DNA of 64,000 bases from Bimastos eiseni. Lineage: Eukaryota; Annelida; Clitellata; Crassiclitellata; Lumbricidae. Location: assembly GCA_959347315.1 (NCBI GenBank), contig OY365822.1:10206530-10270529 (forward strand), written 5' to 3'. The position numbers and the translations under genes are program-made. The notes beneath the pieces were generated by a model. The model was given only the letters and a program-made list of their open reading frames with translations, made no database searches and was not told the DNA's origin. Each line of letters opens with the position of its first letter. Positions within the stretch are counted from its first letter, which is position 1. This document shows positions 47,329 through 61,000 of the stretch, piece after piece.

Positions 47329-49006
47329 GTTGCAACGGTGATATCTAATTTATGAAACGTCAGTATTTTTACAGTAAGCACTCGAATTTATTTAAGCGTA
47401 TTTTGGTTGCGTGGGCGAATCGAACTTCGATGGTTACGGGGTCTAGTGTGTGTGTATGTGTCCCATATCACGTTCTAATTATACAACAGGTCACTGGTTG
47501 AAAGGTAGATTGCTTGGCCCTTATAGCAGATAACATGCATTTGCTCTGAGATCTCTGCCGCTATTGAATAAAGGAAGCCACATGTAGAATGTAAACTCGC
47601 GAAACATTGCAATACCGATTACATCCTTACCCACAGATGTCGCCCCACTTATATTTGTACGCAATTTCAAATCTTAGTCAACAATATTTACACTGAAAAT
47701 ATAATTGCTCGTTGATTGTAAGAGGCCATTGGATTTCTTTCACAAATATAATTAACTAATTGCTATGCAAATAAGACGTAATATTTTCCTGTTCGCCAGA
47801 AGGCTGAGCTCCAAATGAAACTATAAATGAATGAATGAATGAAATTTGATATGAAATTTCTCTTCAAGAAATCTACTCAGAGGTTCAAACAACAAACAAT
47901 TAGCGACTTTCCCATTCTGGTCTTGGTCCTTGCTCTAAGCCTCTAACGTTGATAGTTAGATGCCTTTTACGATTTTGTGTCTCAGATATAAGAAACAGCC
48001 GCTGCTGGTGACGTAGGCCTAATTTTACACAATTTTACCAGCTATCTACAAGGGCATGTAATAGAATCCTAAAATGCTCAAGTACGTGTATGTAAACTTC
48101 AGACTATTTCACTGGCTCCCAGCACAGCGCATTCGTTTCAAGACCCTTGCGTTGATGCGTAACGGACTCCTTGAGTCTGAACCCGCTTACCTTCTGGCTC
48201 TTTGCACTAGGTTCTCCTCTATTCTTCACCGGGCCTCCCTTCCTTCTTCTGCCTGTGGACTGCAGGTGGCATGCGCTCTGCCACAGCCCAATCCATCTAA
48301 TTCGCCTACATGGGTCCCACCAGCTGGAACAGCCTCCCCTTCCTCTTCGGAAGGAGCTGCTCTCTCTACTCTGCTGCCTTCCAGAAGCGCTTGAAGACTT
48401 TCCTTTTTCTGTTTAGCTTTGTGTTTGTGTTGAGTGGCTCTATATGACTATTACATTACATTACTACTTGACTCGTAATTATGCTCGAAATCAGTGAACT
48501 GTACATCAACACATGCGATATGTTTTGCTGATAGAACACAAAGATAAACACCATAACAATTCCGTCGACTGTCTAACGCAAAAAGTTGGTTAGGTATATC
48601 TTAATCCACAGCTTTCTCGTAACATGCATAATGAGTAAATCTGTAAACACTGTAAATCCAAAATGAACAAGGCTTACGACATACGCATTACCCAGGTCAC
48701 TTGAAGTCTACTCAGCATTGGATAAATGTTGGGTGACGAATTGGTATATTGATTGGAGTACTTTGTAAATATTGAAAAAATTTGTAAATATTTGTAAATA
48801 TTTAACACACCACAGATTCCATAAACCATCCCTTTGTTCGCATTTGGGCGACATTTCATTCCCACTGCAAGATAAAAGTGCCACAGCAATTACATAGATT
48901 AATAACCATAGACTATTTCCAAGAACTCCAATAAGCTTCTATAAATAGGGAATCAGTACCAGTGCATTCTATACATAGCACGCAGCATTGCCGTTTTTAG
49001 ACTGTC
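47329..49006. other. Intergenic region between the P450 start and the TYW1 stop
   Basis: Should contain the P450 promoter and the TYW1 3' UTR; no polyadenylation signal or TATA box stands out. A short (GAAT)n lies near 47,825-47,845 and a LINE scrap at 48,095-48,420. Otherwise nothing recognisable. Confidence 0.5.
48095..48420 (+). pseudogene. LINE reverse-transcriptase C-terminal remnant
   Basis: Reads FHWLPAQRIRFKTLALMRNG then SEPAYLLAL in one frame. After a frame change it reads GPTSWNSLPFLFG and SAAFQKRLKTFLF, the LHWLPxxxRIxFK ... WNSLP ... FKxxLKTxLF order of non-LTR ORF2 C-termini. An ATTAC-rich tail follows near 48,448-48,465. Frameshifted and dead. Confidence 0.75.
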
Positions 49007-52000
49007 CTAATTGTCTTGTGTTTCTGGTTTGGCCAATCCATCGTTGCCAATGTCCTTTCTCTTTTTGCGGAAGAAACGTTCCTCCTGGGGATCAAAGCCC
49101 TGCTCCTGGGCACCAAAGACAGCCCAGTCTGGGGTCTGGACCATGTAGTCAAGGGCAGTGAAGGAGCGGGTACCATTGCTGGCCGCATGCTCGGCTACCA
49201 GCTCATGGAATCTATCGTAGTCGATCCAAGTCATCCAGACACCATTCACCTTGAACTGTAGCAGAGAAAAATCACCGACAACATTTTACTAACAATCTAA
49301 CATAATCAGACCTATTCAAACAATGTGCCCTATCTGATATGATATAAAAATCACTTTCCACAAAAGAAAACAGCCGATGCAAGCAAGAATCTAAGCAACA
49401 TGGCCAAAATTCCACTGACCTTTGTAATTGTAAACCCTTAAAAGCAATGTTTACCTCAGTCCCAAGCACACATCAATTTGCCAAGTCGCCTTCAAGGAAA
49501 TATACCAGTTCAGCCAAAGTTGCTTGGTATGAATTACAGCCTTGTGATGTACCAAAACCACATTGCCAAGTATTCTCAGAATCAAAGCACAACCAAAGTT
49601 GGCTGTGTACTAAAGCCAGATAGAGTATAACCATTATACTTTCATGCTATGTGTTAATTATACAGTCATAACAGTTTTTATTTATTTCAAATTTAATTAC
49701 TTAAAAGGCAAATAACATTTCACGGCTTTCAAACAATCTAATTTTCTGCTAATAATCAATTTCTTATTACATGTATCTGGTAAAAAAAGTGACTTCAATG
49801 ATGACCATAACAGATTGACGAGAAGGAGACAGAGGTCACCTTTCTGTTGGCAAGAAGGACGCAGTTGGAGTGTGCATGTTCAGAGGCAATCTCATAGTCT
49901 GGCAAGAGAGCAGCCAGTTGCTGGACGAACTCAACAACCTCCTTATGCCACGGAACATTCTCCATTGTTAGGTCACTGGCCTTGGAATCGCCACAGTACG
50001 TCACTCCCTAACCAACAAACAATTTACAATATACTATTGGTCACAAGAACTCAGTTACAAAGCTATAAGCGCAGTTTCAAGACTATCAAGGGAACTAATG
50101 TAAGATTTACCAGCATAGTCATCTTCAAACGCAATCACATGATAAGCATCACCATTGATTACCATCAGACATCATTATATGTATGTAAGTATGTATTAAT
50201 CTGCACATTTCTAAAGCGTATTTTAGGAACCCTCAAAAACATGGCTATACAAGGGATGTGAACAAGTGGATGAGTTCTCAGACCAACAGCCATGACTATA
50301 TTTATATGCCAAAGGCACCATACAGTTGAGCGCTCACCTTCTAACACGGAGAGCTTGGATTCAAGCTTCTTATTCGATGGGTTTATTGTCTATGGACCCT
50401 AGAGAAGTCCTTCAATCGACCTTGAGAAGTCCTTCAGTTGACCTTGACAAGTCCTTCAGTTGACCTTGACAAGTCCTTCAGTCGACCTTGACAAATACTT
50501 CAGTCATAATTGTTCAGCACCACTAAATTATGTTTTGTCATCTGATAATGGCGCTTAATAAATTAGGTAAACAAGCAAGAGTTAGTAAAACAGGCAACCT
50601 AGATATCTGTTCAACCATGGGCCCCTGTAAAATAGCTAGATAGTCTATGGTTCAACTCACCTTCACTTCAAGAAAATCCGGGTGTCCAAGTGCAACAAGG
50701 TCGGCGTAATTCTGCAAGTCGGCCGTGTTGAAACCCTTGACGAGGGTCAAACGATAGACGGTTCTCTGGCCCTACAGCAGCAACACATCACGTAGTCAGA
50801 TAATTTATCCAGCACCATCCAAAAAGCTCTTGATTACAGTACAGCATAATGATTGGTAGATAAAAATATTCAACAGTTTAAATTGCACTTGAGAAACTCC
50901 ATTGAAGTGTAACATCAATGTATTGTATACAATGATCATCGAAAGTAAAATGGATGGAGGTAAACAGGAGGTAGACGAAGACAGACGATGCTCGATTGAA
51001 TGATGACAGACGAACATGGAAAGCTCTAAGAAGGGGCCTAACAGCGGACATTTGAGGCGGAGAACCAGAAGAAGCTTCATGTTCAGTGTCATGAGACATT
51101 TCACACTGGCCAAGCACCTAAAAAAAAAGTTAAAGCAAAAACATGGATTTTACCGGACCCTCTTTTATCTGGTAGATGGCGCAATCATTCCATTTCCTTA
51201 ATACATTTTTCATTAAATCTCATTGAAGATGAAAACTTGCCGGAGTGGAGCTCGTCAAGGAGGACTCGTTCGAGTGGTTAAACGATATTTAATTTTTTGG
51301 AATTTTTGTTCCTCAATTTTTAAGTCAGCATTTCAGGGGAACATATATAATCAACCAAGCACTTAAACCGTGTGTTAGGACTTTACAATTCAAGTAAACA
51401 AGACCTTTTCTATGAGTACACACATATCCCAAAATTGCAAAACAACCAGGCAAGTACTTACAAAAGCGCATTTGGATGTTACAAAGTGAGAGCGGTTGGG
51501 ATGAACCAGACCTTATCTGCAAGTGCTCGAAGGCTGTCAAGGAATCGGTCCCAGAAATCTCGGAACAACGGTCTATCGATCTTCTTCAGACTCTCCTTTG
51601 TACCGGCATCAACACTTACGTACAGCTGAGTTACCGGGACGAGATTCCTAACGGTCAAAGCAGAATCATATGTAATGTAATGTACTGATTTCCAAGACAC
51701 TTCTCTAAGAAGTACCTAATCATAGGTACTCCCAGAGTGTTGAGCCCATGAGAAAAGAAAAGTAGTAAGACTATGGGCAGGGGCAGCAAGACCAATGTTA
51801 AAATAGCCGTGGATCTCGACTTTCATAATTGAAGCGGCAACTGCTATATCGTGTGGATTGAAGTTAATGTCTACTGTCTGGACCACGGTATCGCAGTATC
51901 AGCCATCTCATTTCTAAGTTTATTTAAATTAGTTCCATTCCTATTTTATGCAGACTGGCAGAAGGAAGCATAAATTACATGTAGTACGTTTTACTTTTAG

Positions 52001-55000
52001 TTTATGCATTTAATTTACTGAACTGAAACTTCTGCTCACATTTGAAATTTGACCTATTTTGTACATTATTCAGCTGAATAGTTGGTCCAATTATTCGTAT
52101 TAGGCAGAAGAGTGAATGTCGCCTAATCAGTACAGCTCTAGCTGATGCAGCCCCTTATTTAGCTTTAGACAAGAGACCTTTCTTAGACCTAATCACGATA
52201 AACAGTTACATTCAGCTCGGACTTGTGCACGAAAGTGTGAACCATTTATAGAATTTTGCACACACAAAATTTTCACCTCTTCCAATATGCTCAGCTGCAT
52301 TCTTAGAAAACAAATGATCTTGAGTTGTCATTAGTTGCTACTGGCATTGTAATTGTTACTAATGTGACTGTTACTAATGTAATTGTTACTAGTGTAATTG
52401 TTATTAATGTAAATGTTACTAATGTGACTGTTACTAATGCAATTGTTACTAATGTGACTGTTACTAATGTAATTGATCTCCATTATAATAAACAATTACT
52501 TGATAGCGTCTGGAAACTGTGCGTTGGTAACTAGGAAGCTGGAAATATTCTTCTTGTGAAGAAGTTCAACGAATCTGTTGATCTCTGGGTACATAATTGG
52601 TTCACCAACGAGTGACAGAGCACAGTGACGAGGGTTCAGACCCTCCTCAAATCGATCTGACTTTACACCTGGAACACCTACAATGGAAAGACAGAAGGAT
52701 GACCAGAGTTTTTGCTACAATTACTTACACAAACAATTAATACATCTCTTTAACTAATCATCAACACAACAATGATCATCATCATCATTATCATCACAAC
52801 CATCACTATCACAATCTTTGCTACAACTGCCAGTATCTAGTGACCTCTGAACTGTCTGATAAGGTTGAGATGGTTGTTGAGCGCTCCTTCGAGGATCATC
52901 TCCGGCTCATCCATCTTCCACTTCCACTCTGTTCCAACTGGATTCGTGTGGTGCCTGGAAACAATCACATGCTCATACATCTACTAGTATTACTGATACA
53001 TCTAGTAGCAATACATTACAGGTTCTAATTACATTGCGAGAACATGCATAAAACTCAAAATTTATTCAGCTTTCATAATTTCCATGCAACTGGATAAATA
53101 ATGTAAGGAGGATGTAACATCATTTGGACTGTAACATTAAGGGGAGCAATGGACACTTGACAGATGACCGAGCAGATAACGTTATCAAAGGTGGGAACTG
53201 AACCCAACAGGTCACGTACAACTACTCCTTCAATGATTCAAATGAATTTGAACTGGTTTCTGAACAAATACCAGGCTTTGTCAAAAGTAGGTCATAGCTC
53301 TAAAATAGGTCATAACCCTAAATTAGACCATGACTCAAAAAATTAGGTCATAACTCTAAACTAGACTATGACTCTAAAGTAGGTCGTAACTCTAAATTAG
53401 GTCATAACTTCAAATTAGACCATGACTCAAAAAATTAGGTCATAACTCTAAACTAGACTATGACTCTAAAGTAGGTCATAACTCTAAATTAGGTCACAAC
53501 TCCAAATTAGACCATGACTCAAAAAATTAGGTCATAACTCTAAACTAGACTGACTCTAAACTAGACTATGACTCTAAAGTAGGTCATAACTCTAAATTAG
53601 GCAATGACTCAAAAATTAGATCATAACTCTAAATTGGGTCATAACCATGAAGCAATCAGGTGACTAGTTCCAACCTCCAGCAGAAGACACACTTGTTGGC
53701 GCAGGCAAGGCTCGGAGTTGTCTCCATGCAACGGTGACTTTCAATTCCATAGAACGAGTGTTTGTAGCAGCCGCCACGACCTCTCAACATTGACTAAACA
53801 ATCAACAGATTATTAACTGAGTACAAGAGAAACTGTTGATGCTAAGTACCCAGTCAATCATCTGATGAAGGCACAATGACACACAGACTGACTGACAATG
53901 CATAGAAGGAGGACAAAGGGACACACATCTGGTTAATTGCCTTTAGAGCCGACATTTGTCAGAGAAATTGGCCGACTGAGGAAACATGACAAAGAGAGGG
54001 AGGGAGGGAAAGACAGAGAGAGAGACAGAGAGACAGACAAAGAAACTAGAAATGTCTTATCCACATCTTCCAACTTGCTCTTGAATCTCTGTACTAGAAA
54101 GAGATATGAGAAAAAGAGGGATGGAAATGAAGACGGAAAGAGGAAGGGACTAGGTTCACAGAGAATGATTGACACATACAGACAAAGACATAATGATGAA
54201 ATAGACAGACTTAAGGACATCGTACACAGAAGGACAGACAGACAAATCAGAGTCATAGGTGAAAGACAGACAGTTCTGACAAACAAACAGAAGGACAGAC
54301 TGATATACAGAAGAAGATATAACAGAACATAGAGGAAGCGTCAAGCCCAGACCGAGGTAAGGCAGAGGACAGACCTTAGTCCATCTGCAGAGCTTGACTC
54401 CAGAGTGGCTTCCAATCAGCTTATATCCTTGCTTCTCAAGCGACTGACGAACCAGTGGGGTGATCATTTCCCGTTTCTCTCCACTTTTTGGCACAATTTC
54501 CTTCTGGTCTCCCTGCAAGTAAAATAACACACATCAAGGTGTAGTTGGGCTAGCTCTATCATATCAATGTGTACTACAATCCAAGCAATTTAAACACGAT
54601 CAAAGTACAGTTCATGTCTTTGTGAGCAATTAAATGCATAGTTCTACCCTCCCTCGTTTAGTGGGGATTTACCAATGATGGGGAGCGCAATCACCTTAAT
54701 GGTCTTTTATGAAAATTGAGCCATTCTGGCTTCCTTTCTCTTGACTTTTCTTCCTCTGAAGAGCACTGCTCTAAAGCTTACTTTGCTCTTTTTTGCTCAG
54801 CTCTATTGAACACGTGGCTTAACCAGTGTTCCCTCTAATTTTTTGGAGACACTGCGCAAAAAAATTGTGCGTGCGCAACATTTTTAAAATAGTCCATGTC
54901 TGCTCAGGTTTGATCTGAATGTGATGAATATCCAATCAAGACCATATTTACAAGTCAATGGTCATAAGTTCTGATAATCTAAGTAATTTCACTTGTTTAA

Positions 55001-58000
55001 AATGTGTCTTGAAGCAGATGATGCATACATCATATTGCTATTAGCTTTAAATTTATTTGCAATTTCTGTTCTGCCCAGCTAAATATTGGTTTACAGTTCA
55101 TCTTAATATTTGTTTTGTTTTAAAATATAAAATTGTGCGCACACTAAATTCTTGTGTGCGCTGGCTCCACGGTCCGTGTGCGTGCGAACATGCGCACAGC
55201 TTAGAGGAAACACTGGGCATAACCTTCGCAACTTTCTCCCACTCCTTACAACGTGTGATTCATGCCATATGACCTCATCCTATCTAGAGTTGATGCCTAT
55301 GCAAAGAGATCTTTTATTAAGTGAATGTTATATGACTATGTTTAAAATTAATGCTATTATTTGCAGCACTTGTAAGTTACTGAACGTTGGCTGGTAGTCC
55401 AATAAAGAATATATTTACTTACTTACTTATCCCATCTGATCCATACTGCACAGATGTATTTCTACGGGTGTCATGTATTTCTACAGGTGTCATGTATTTC
55501 TACGGGTGTCATGTATTTCTACAGGTGTCATGTATTTCTACGGGTGTCATGTATTTATACGGGTGTCATGTATTTCTACGGGTGTCAGTCAGCAGAAGCA
55601 AAATAGGGGCAATCGATTAGCAAAAACTTTTGAACGACTTAACTTGAGATTAGAGAAGATCACAGCAAGCCCTTTTTCCTTTAGTTTTCTGCCTTTTTGG
55701 CAGGCTCGCATTGTCCAATATCACCTGGGTCTCCTCCTTCATCTTCTTGTAGTCACCCCTTCCATCATTGTGTCGAAAATCATTTTTCTCAATCCTCCTC
55801 TTGTTTTCTTTCCCTTCATTTTTTCCCTTGTAAGACCTAAAGACTTGAGAAATGCACTTACTCTTTTCAAAGACTTGATCATCTTTCCCAAATCTTCCAA
55901 GTCAATCAGCTCTTCACCCGGTTCTTCACCCTTAGGTGATTCGTCTACCTCCGAATCTGAGCCACACGACGACTCATCCGCATCTCCTCCACTCTGTCAA
56001 CAGATAACAACAGATGAAACCATAAGAAACCCAGGGCCACAATTTAACAGTATAACAGCAGTAGTAACAAATATAATAGCTGACATGAACTGTCACTGGT
56101 CACATACAGATGCGGCAATCTCATTTGACAGGCGGGGGGACACCAAATGAGAGGGGCAGAAAATGTGGTGGACAAACATATAATGTGTCCCCTCTCTATA
56201 AAAGATGGGTGGGACTTGACCCATACAACACCCCTGGGATCACCACCCCTGGTCACATAATCTGTCACAACATGATCTGTCACGTCATAAGAGTAGGCTT
56301 TCAGCACATCATTATGCTGCAATGGTGATATGCTGTAGCATTCTAACAGAATAACTAACAGAAAAACATCACAAAAAGCCTTGATAAATCCAATGGCTAA
56401 TTACAATTTTAGTTACTGCGCAAATGGTAAAATAATTGAAGAATTTTCATTCATTTCAGGTATACACTTAGTATAGCACAGATACACTTAACTCTTACGG
56501 TGCTACACAAATACACCTACACTCTTCCAGTATTACACGTATACACTTACACTGTTATACATATACACTCTTACTCTCTTACGGTGTTACACATATACAC
56601 TTACTCTCTTACAGTGTTACACATTATACACTTACTCTCTTACAGTGTTACACATATACACTTACCCTCTTACAGTGTTACGCATATACACTTACACTCT
56701 TACAGTGTTACACATATACACTTACACTCTTACAGTGTCAAACATATACACTTGCAGTGTAACACAGTGTAGATGAATGAGCAGGTCTTTAGCCAGTAAT
56801 CTGTTCTTTGGACAGGTAAAAATCACATTTCACAGGCATAAATTGTTTTAAATGTGATATAATGTGCCATCAATTCTGTCCTTTGCCTGAATTTCGAATG
56901 CCTTTGGAGGTCCTGCTATTCATTTCTGGCTAAGGGCTTGTGAATGAATGAGCTGGAATATAATGCTCCTCACATGGGCTACATAATCTCGAGTTGAAAA
57001 ACAGGTAAAATATGGTTTTAGCATCGGTAACTATTCTATGTGTGCTTGATGTCAGGCTACATACGCATTCACTTTCATCACATTCAGCTTCTATCTATGT
57101 GTTATTCTTTTCATCACATCCAGCTTCTACTTCGGCATGATTATTTTCATCACACTCAAGCTTCCATTTAAACATAATCCTTTTCATTAATCCAGCTTCT
57201 ACTTAAGCAGGAGTTTTTCATCACATCCAGCTTCTATATTCATAAACTAAAACATTCTATGTAGTGTTTATGTTAACTGTTCGACATACATTGATAAATA
57301 ATTACCGACGCCAAAACCATATATTAAAGAAAAACAATGCAGCAAGGCTTCAAAAAAGATGTACAGTAATAGAAGTCTCACTGGTACTGTGGGTTTTGTT
57401 GAGTCTTTCTTGCAATCACACACACCATCAGCTGAGTTCTTGCACGATGAATGCTTCTTGACCTCAACTGAAACACCTTTCTCAACGAAATTCCAAAACT
57501 GATGCTGCCAATAAGTGAAATCCTTCTCTAAACCTGCAAAATGACAAAATGAAATTTTAACTAAAGAAGGGTACCCAGAGTAAAAACACTCAGAATAGTG
57601 CATATACAAAAGAAATATAAGCAATTGTAACCTACAGAAAAAGACCGTTATGGTAATAAAGAAACAGGAAAGTCACAATAAAAAAATAAAGAAGAAAATA
57701 AGAGAAATTGAAAAATAAAATAAAATCAGTCATTATAGAAACACAATAGGAAAACAAATACAGTGAAAACTGACAAATTACTGAAGTGGTATAGAACCTC
57801 ATGTTCATGGCTACTATAAAACTAATCAACCAAATTGTATTGATTACAATATATGCTCTCACTTGTGCCATCTATGTTGGGTTCAGACATCGAGTATAAA
57901 CAAATGAGTTTTAAGCATTTACAGACATCAGAAAAAGAAGAACAGCTGCAAAAGTGCAAAGAACACCTAATGTCTTGTACTAACCGCCATTCTTGCTCTC

Positions 58001-61000
58001 TGCCACGTTCTCATCCAGAACGCCAAATGGAAGAACGCGGATCGCACCTAGTTCGTTCAGCCAACCATCCAAATTTGTACCTATCTACAAACACACCATT
58101 AAAATAAGGATAGATAAAGTCAATGTTTGTACCATTAAGAACAAATGTCCGGCATCACTATTCAATTAGTTGGAAAACGATTGTTTAAAGAGTTAAGCAA
58201 AAAGCCTTTATTTGCACTGGAAGTATTCCGCGGAGCCCTTGTCTTTACCTCACGGAACCCTGGGGTTCCGCGGAACACAGTTTGGGAAACGATGCTCTAG
58301 GAAAAGCAACCACACCTCAAATTCGGTCTCAGTATTTCACTCCTACAGAACTTGCCACCAAACAAATCTACTACAAACCATCTAAACACACTCAAGCAAC
58401 ATTGATCTTAAAAATTATGCAATAAATGGATGTAAACGTGATCAGCAACCCTGCTTTTCAACTAATTGACCCTACATATCATGGTGTCTCTGCACAACAT
58501 TATGATACATAATGACTAAACAATATCCCATCCTGTTCACTTAACATGTTCCACTCCAGCAGAGGCATTGCCATACATCTTAGTACACACAGGTCATTAA
58601 AGAGTTAAGGGTAGAAAGAAAATGATTCAGAGTGCTAATGAACATTCTTACGGAGAACCCTGAAGACTATAGCCATGTGGTCGCCATTGGTCGGGTGCAT
58701 AGATTGTAATCAGTTAATCGTGTCGCAGGGTAAGACATAAATTGGGACTGAACCTTCAGCCCATAGCACTAAACAGTTGTCCGCTGACCTGGCCATATCC
58801 TCGGCACTAGGAAAGAAAGGTTGTTAGTTTGAAGAAGATGCTTTTGCCGAGAGATCTTACATCCATACATCCATTCGTGAAAACTACTAGAGACACCAGA
58901 GAGGACAGGGCCAACTGGGCCCTAAATAAGTGCACTGGTATTTTGCCTTGTTGTAGTTTGTTTACCAATTACTTGAATGGGAAATACTTACTGTACAGAA
59001 GGAATCCTTGTAAATGGAGTTACCAAGGCCCACAACACAATAGTTTATCTTTTCAAGATGACTTTTGGAAACACGAAAATCTGAGGCAGACTCTTCCATC
59101 CACGAAAAGAACCAGGAACATCCATCTGGATGTTTTCCAGCAGTATAAGTGGAAATGATGAAGACCGACACAGTTTCCGAATCGGCCTGTTTTGTAACAT
59201 AATCCAAAACCATTTGTAACGCGATCCAAAACCTTTTGTAATGTCATCCAAAACCATTTGTAACATAATCCAACACCATTTCTAACGTGATCCAAAACCA
59301 TTTGTAATGTAATCCAAAATCATTTGTAACATAATACAAAACCTTTTGTAACCTAATCCAAAACCATTTGTAACTTACTCCAAAACCATTTGTAATGCAA
59401 TCCAAAACCATGTGTAATGTAATCCAAAACCATTTGTAACACAATCCAAAACCATTTACACAGAGCACCAATGATATGTAACTTATATGCAACACCCATT
59501 CTTTCTTGTTCCACAAAAACACTCCATATTTTCCTAAGAATTTCAAAGAACCACTTCAGCCATTGGAAGTTTCGACCACTGATTGCTTCACTCTTTAGTA
59601 GTGCTACATAAATGACTAATTACAATTTGGCACAAACAAAGAGGACATAATCATTACCTCTTGTGCACTAAAGAAGCAATATGGAGGGAGGCACTCGTCT
59701 TCTTCTCAGCTAAGAATGACAAAATTCTACCAGTTGTGGTAATATTAATTGTGAATTTATATATCGCCAATACGCCGAAGAGAGACTCATGATTTAAACC
59801 CGATGACCCATTATTGAACAGAATGGTCCTCAAGCACATGAGATGTAAAGAGAACCGCATGTCTCATGATGCAAGTTCTTATGCAGTTTGTTCCAGGCCA
59901 CTAGGCATAACAATAAGCAAGATGATTCCCGGAGACAACCATAAAATAGAAAAACAACATATCAGAACAAATTCCATTCCATAGCAATGAGGAAGACCTC
60001 GCTTAAATGACGACTCACCTCTTTGGCTAATCGATCATCAGGATCAAAATCTTTCAGATCAACTTGATCAGCAGAAATGCCTCGTTCATTGGCTGCCAAC
60101 ACCAGATTCTCAGCAAAATGCTACGAAAAACAAGACTAGTCAGATTACAATTCTCATAATTATATTTTAAAATCTTTAAACTGATCACTGTGGTCCATCA
60201 CTAAGACTTCTATGAGCAGATAATGACCAGAACAAGTTTATATGTTACTGCAACTTTATTCTTACCATACTCGTCATCAATATCCTCAATAACTTTTTCT
60301 GCTGTGGGACTTACTATTTGGAGCTCTCTCTCCTAGTGCCCATGCATTTAGTTTCTTACTATAATGTTGAATTGCAGGCAAGTGTATGATAGAGGGATTA
60401 TATAAGGATTATCTTCTACAGAGTGAAGTGATCTGCGACCAGAAACAGATGACAAGGAAATAGATAACTCAACGAGATAGGATGGAACACAAACAGCCAG
60501 GAAGTCTATGTGACCAAGAGGACCTCAATGCACTCTTTCAACCAATGCTCATCCTTTATTTAAGTCTAAATGAGATCAACAATTTGAATCTCACTCATTA
60601 ATCGAGCTGCAACGTTTAAACAGAATCCTGACCTTCATCCAGGAGTCACTGTGTAGGGACCTTGAGCAAATCCTTTGCGCACAATTGCTCTGCAGTACAA
60701 CTGCAGTTGTGCCGTCAAGGCATGTGCACTTCTGAGCAAAAGATTTTGGAAGAAGGGCGATATCAAATTTCGGTAATAAATAAAATAAGAATCAAATTAG
60801 ATATTGCAGTAAACAGATGCCAATAAAGAAGTCAACTTTATAAAGACCAGCAATATAACAAGTAGTTATGCACTATAAAATTATCCATACCTTAGCAGTT
60901 CCAGTTTGTGTTGCATAATATATCTTCAACTTCTTGAACTTCTGCTCTTTCTTCTCCTTTCCTACTTTCCGCCTTAAATTTCTCTTCCCATCCAAAGCCT

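Noticed and set aside
50878..51201. Open frames in TYW1 intron 11
   Set aside because: No domain, no splice continuity with TYW1, and composition like surrounding intron sequence.
53933..54530. Open frames of 110-130 codons on both strands
   Set aside because: Low-complexity GA/CT tract. The only supported coding part is TYW1 exon 7 at 54,375-54,512.
55837..55861. A 25-nt intron (GTAAGTGC...TTTAG) within TYW1 exon 6
   Set aside because: Far too short for splicing, and the frame after it hits a stop at once. A normal donor to exon 7 in phase 0 is simpler.
55473..56150. 225-codon plus-strand open frame
   Set aside because: It runs through a 19-bp minisatellite and then antisense across TYW1 exon 6. 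It is a by-product of repeats and of the real gene on the other strand.
59244..59546. Repetitive open frames rich in GFGLCYKWF on the minus strand
   Set aside because: Translation of the 21-bp minisatellite, whose period is divisible by three.
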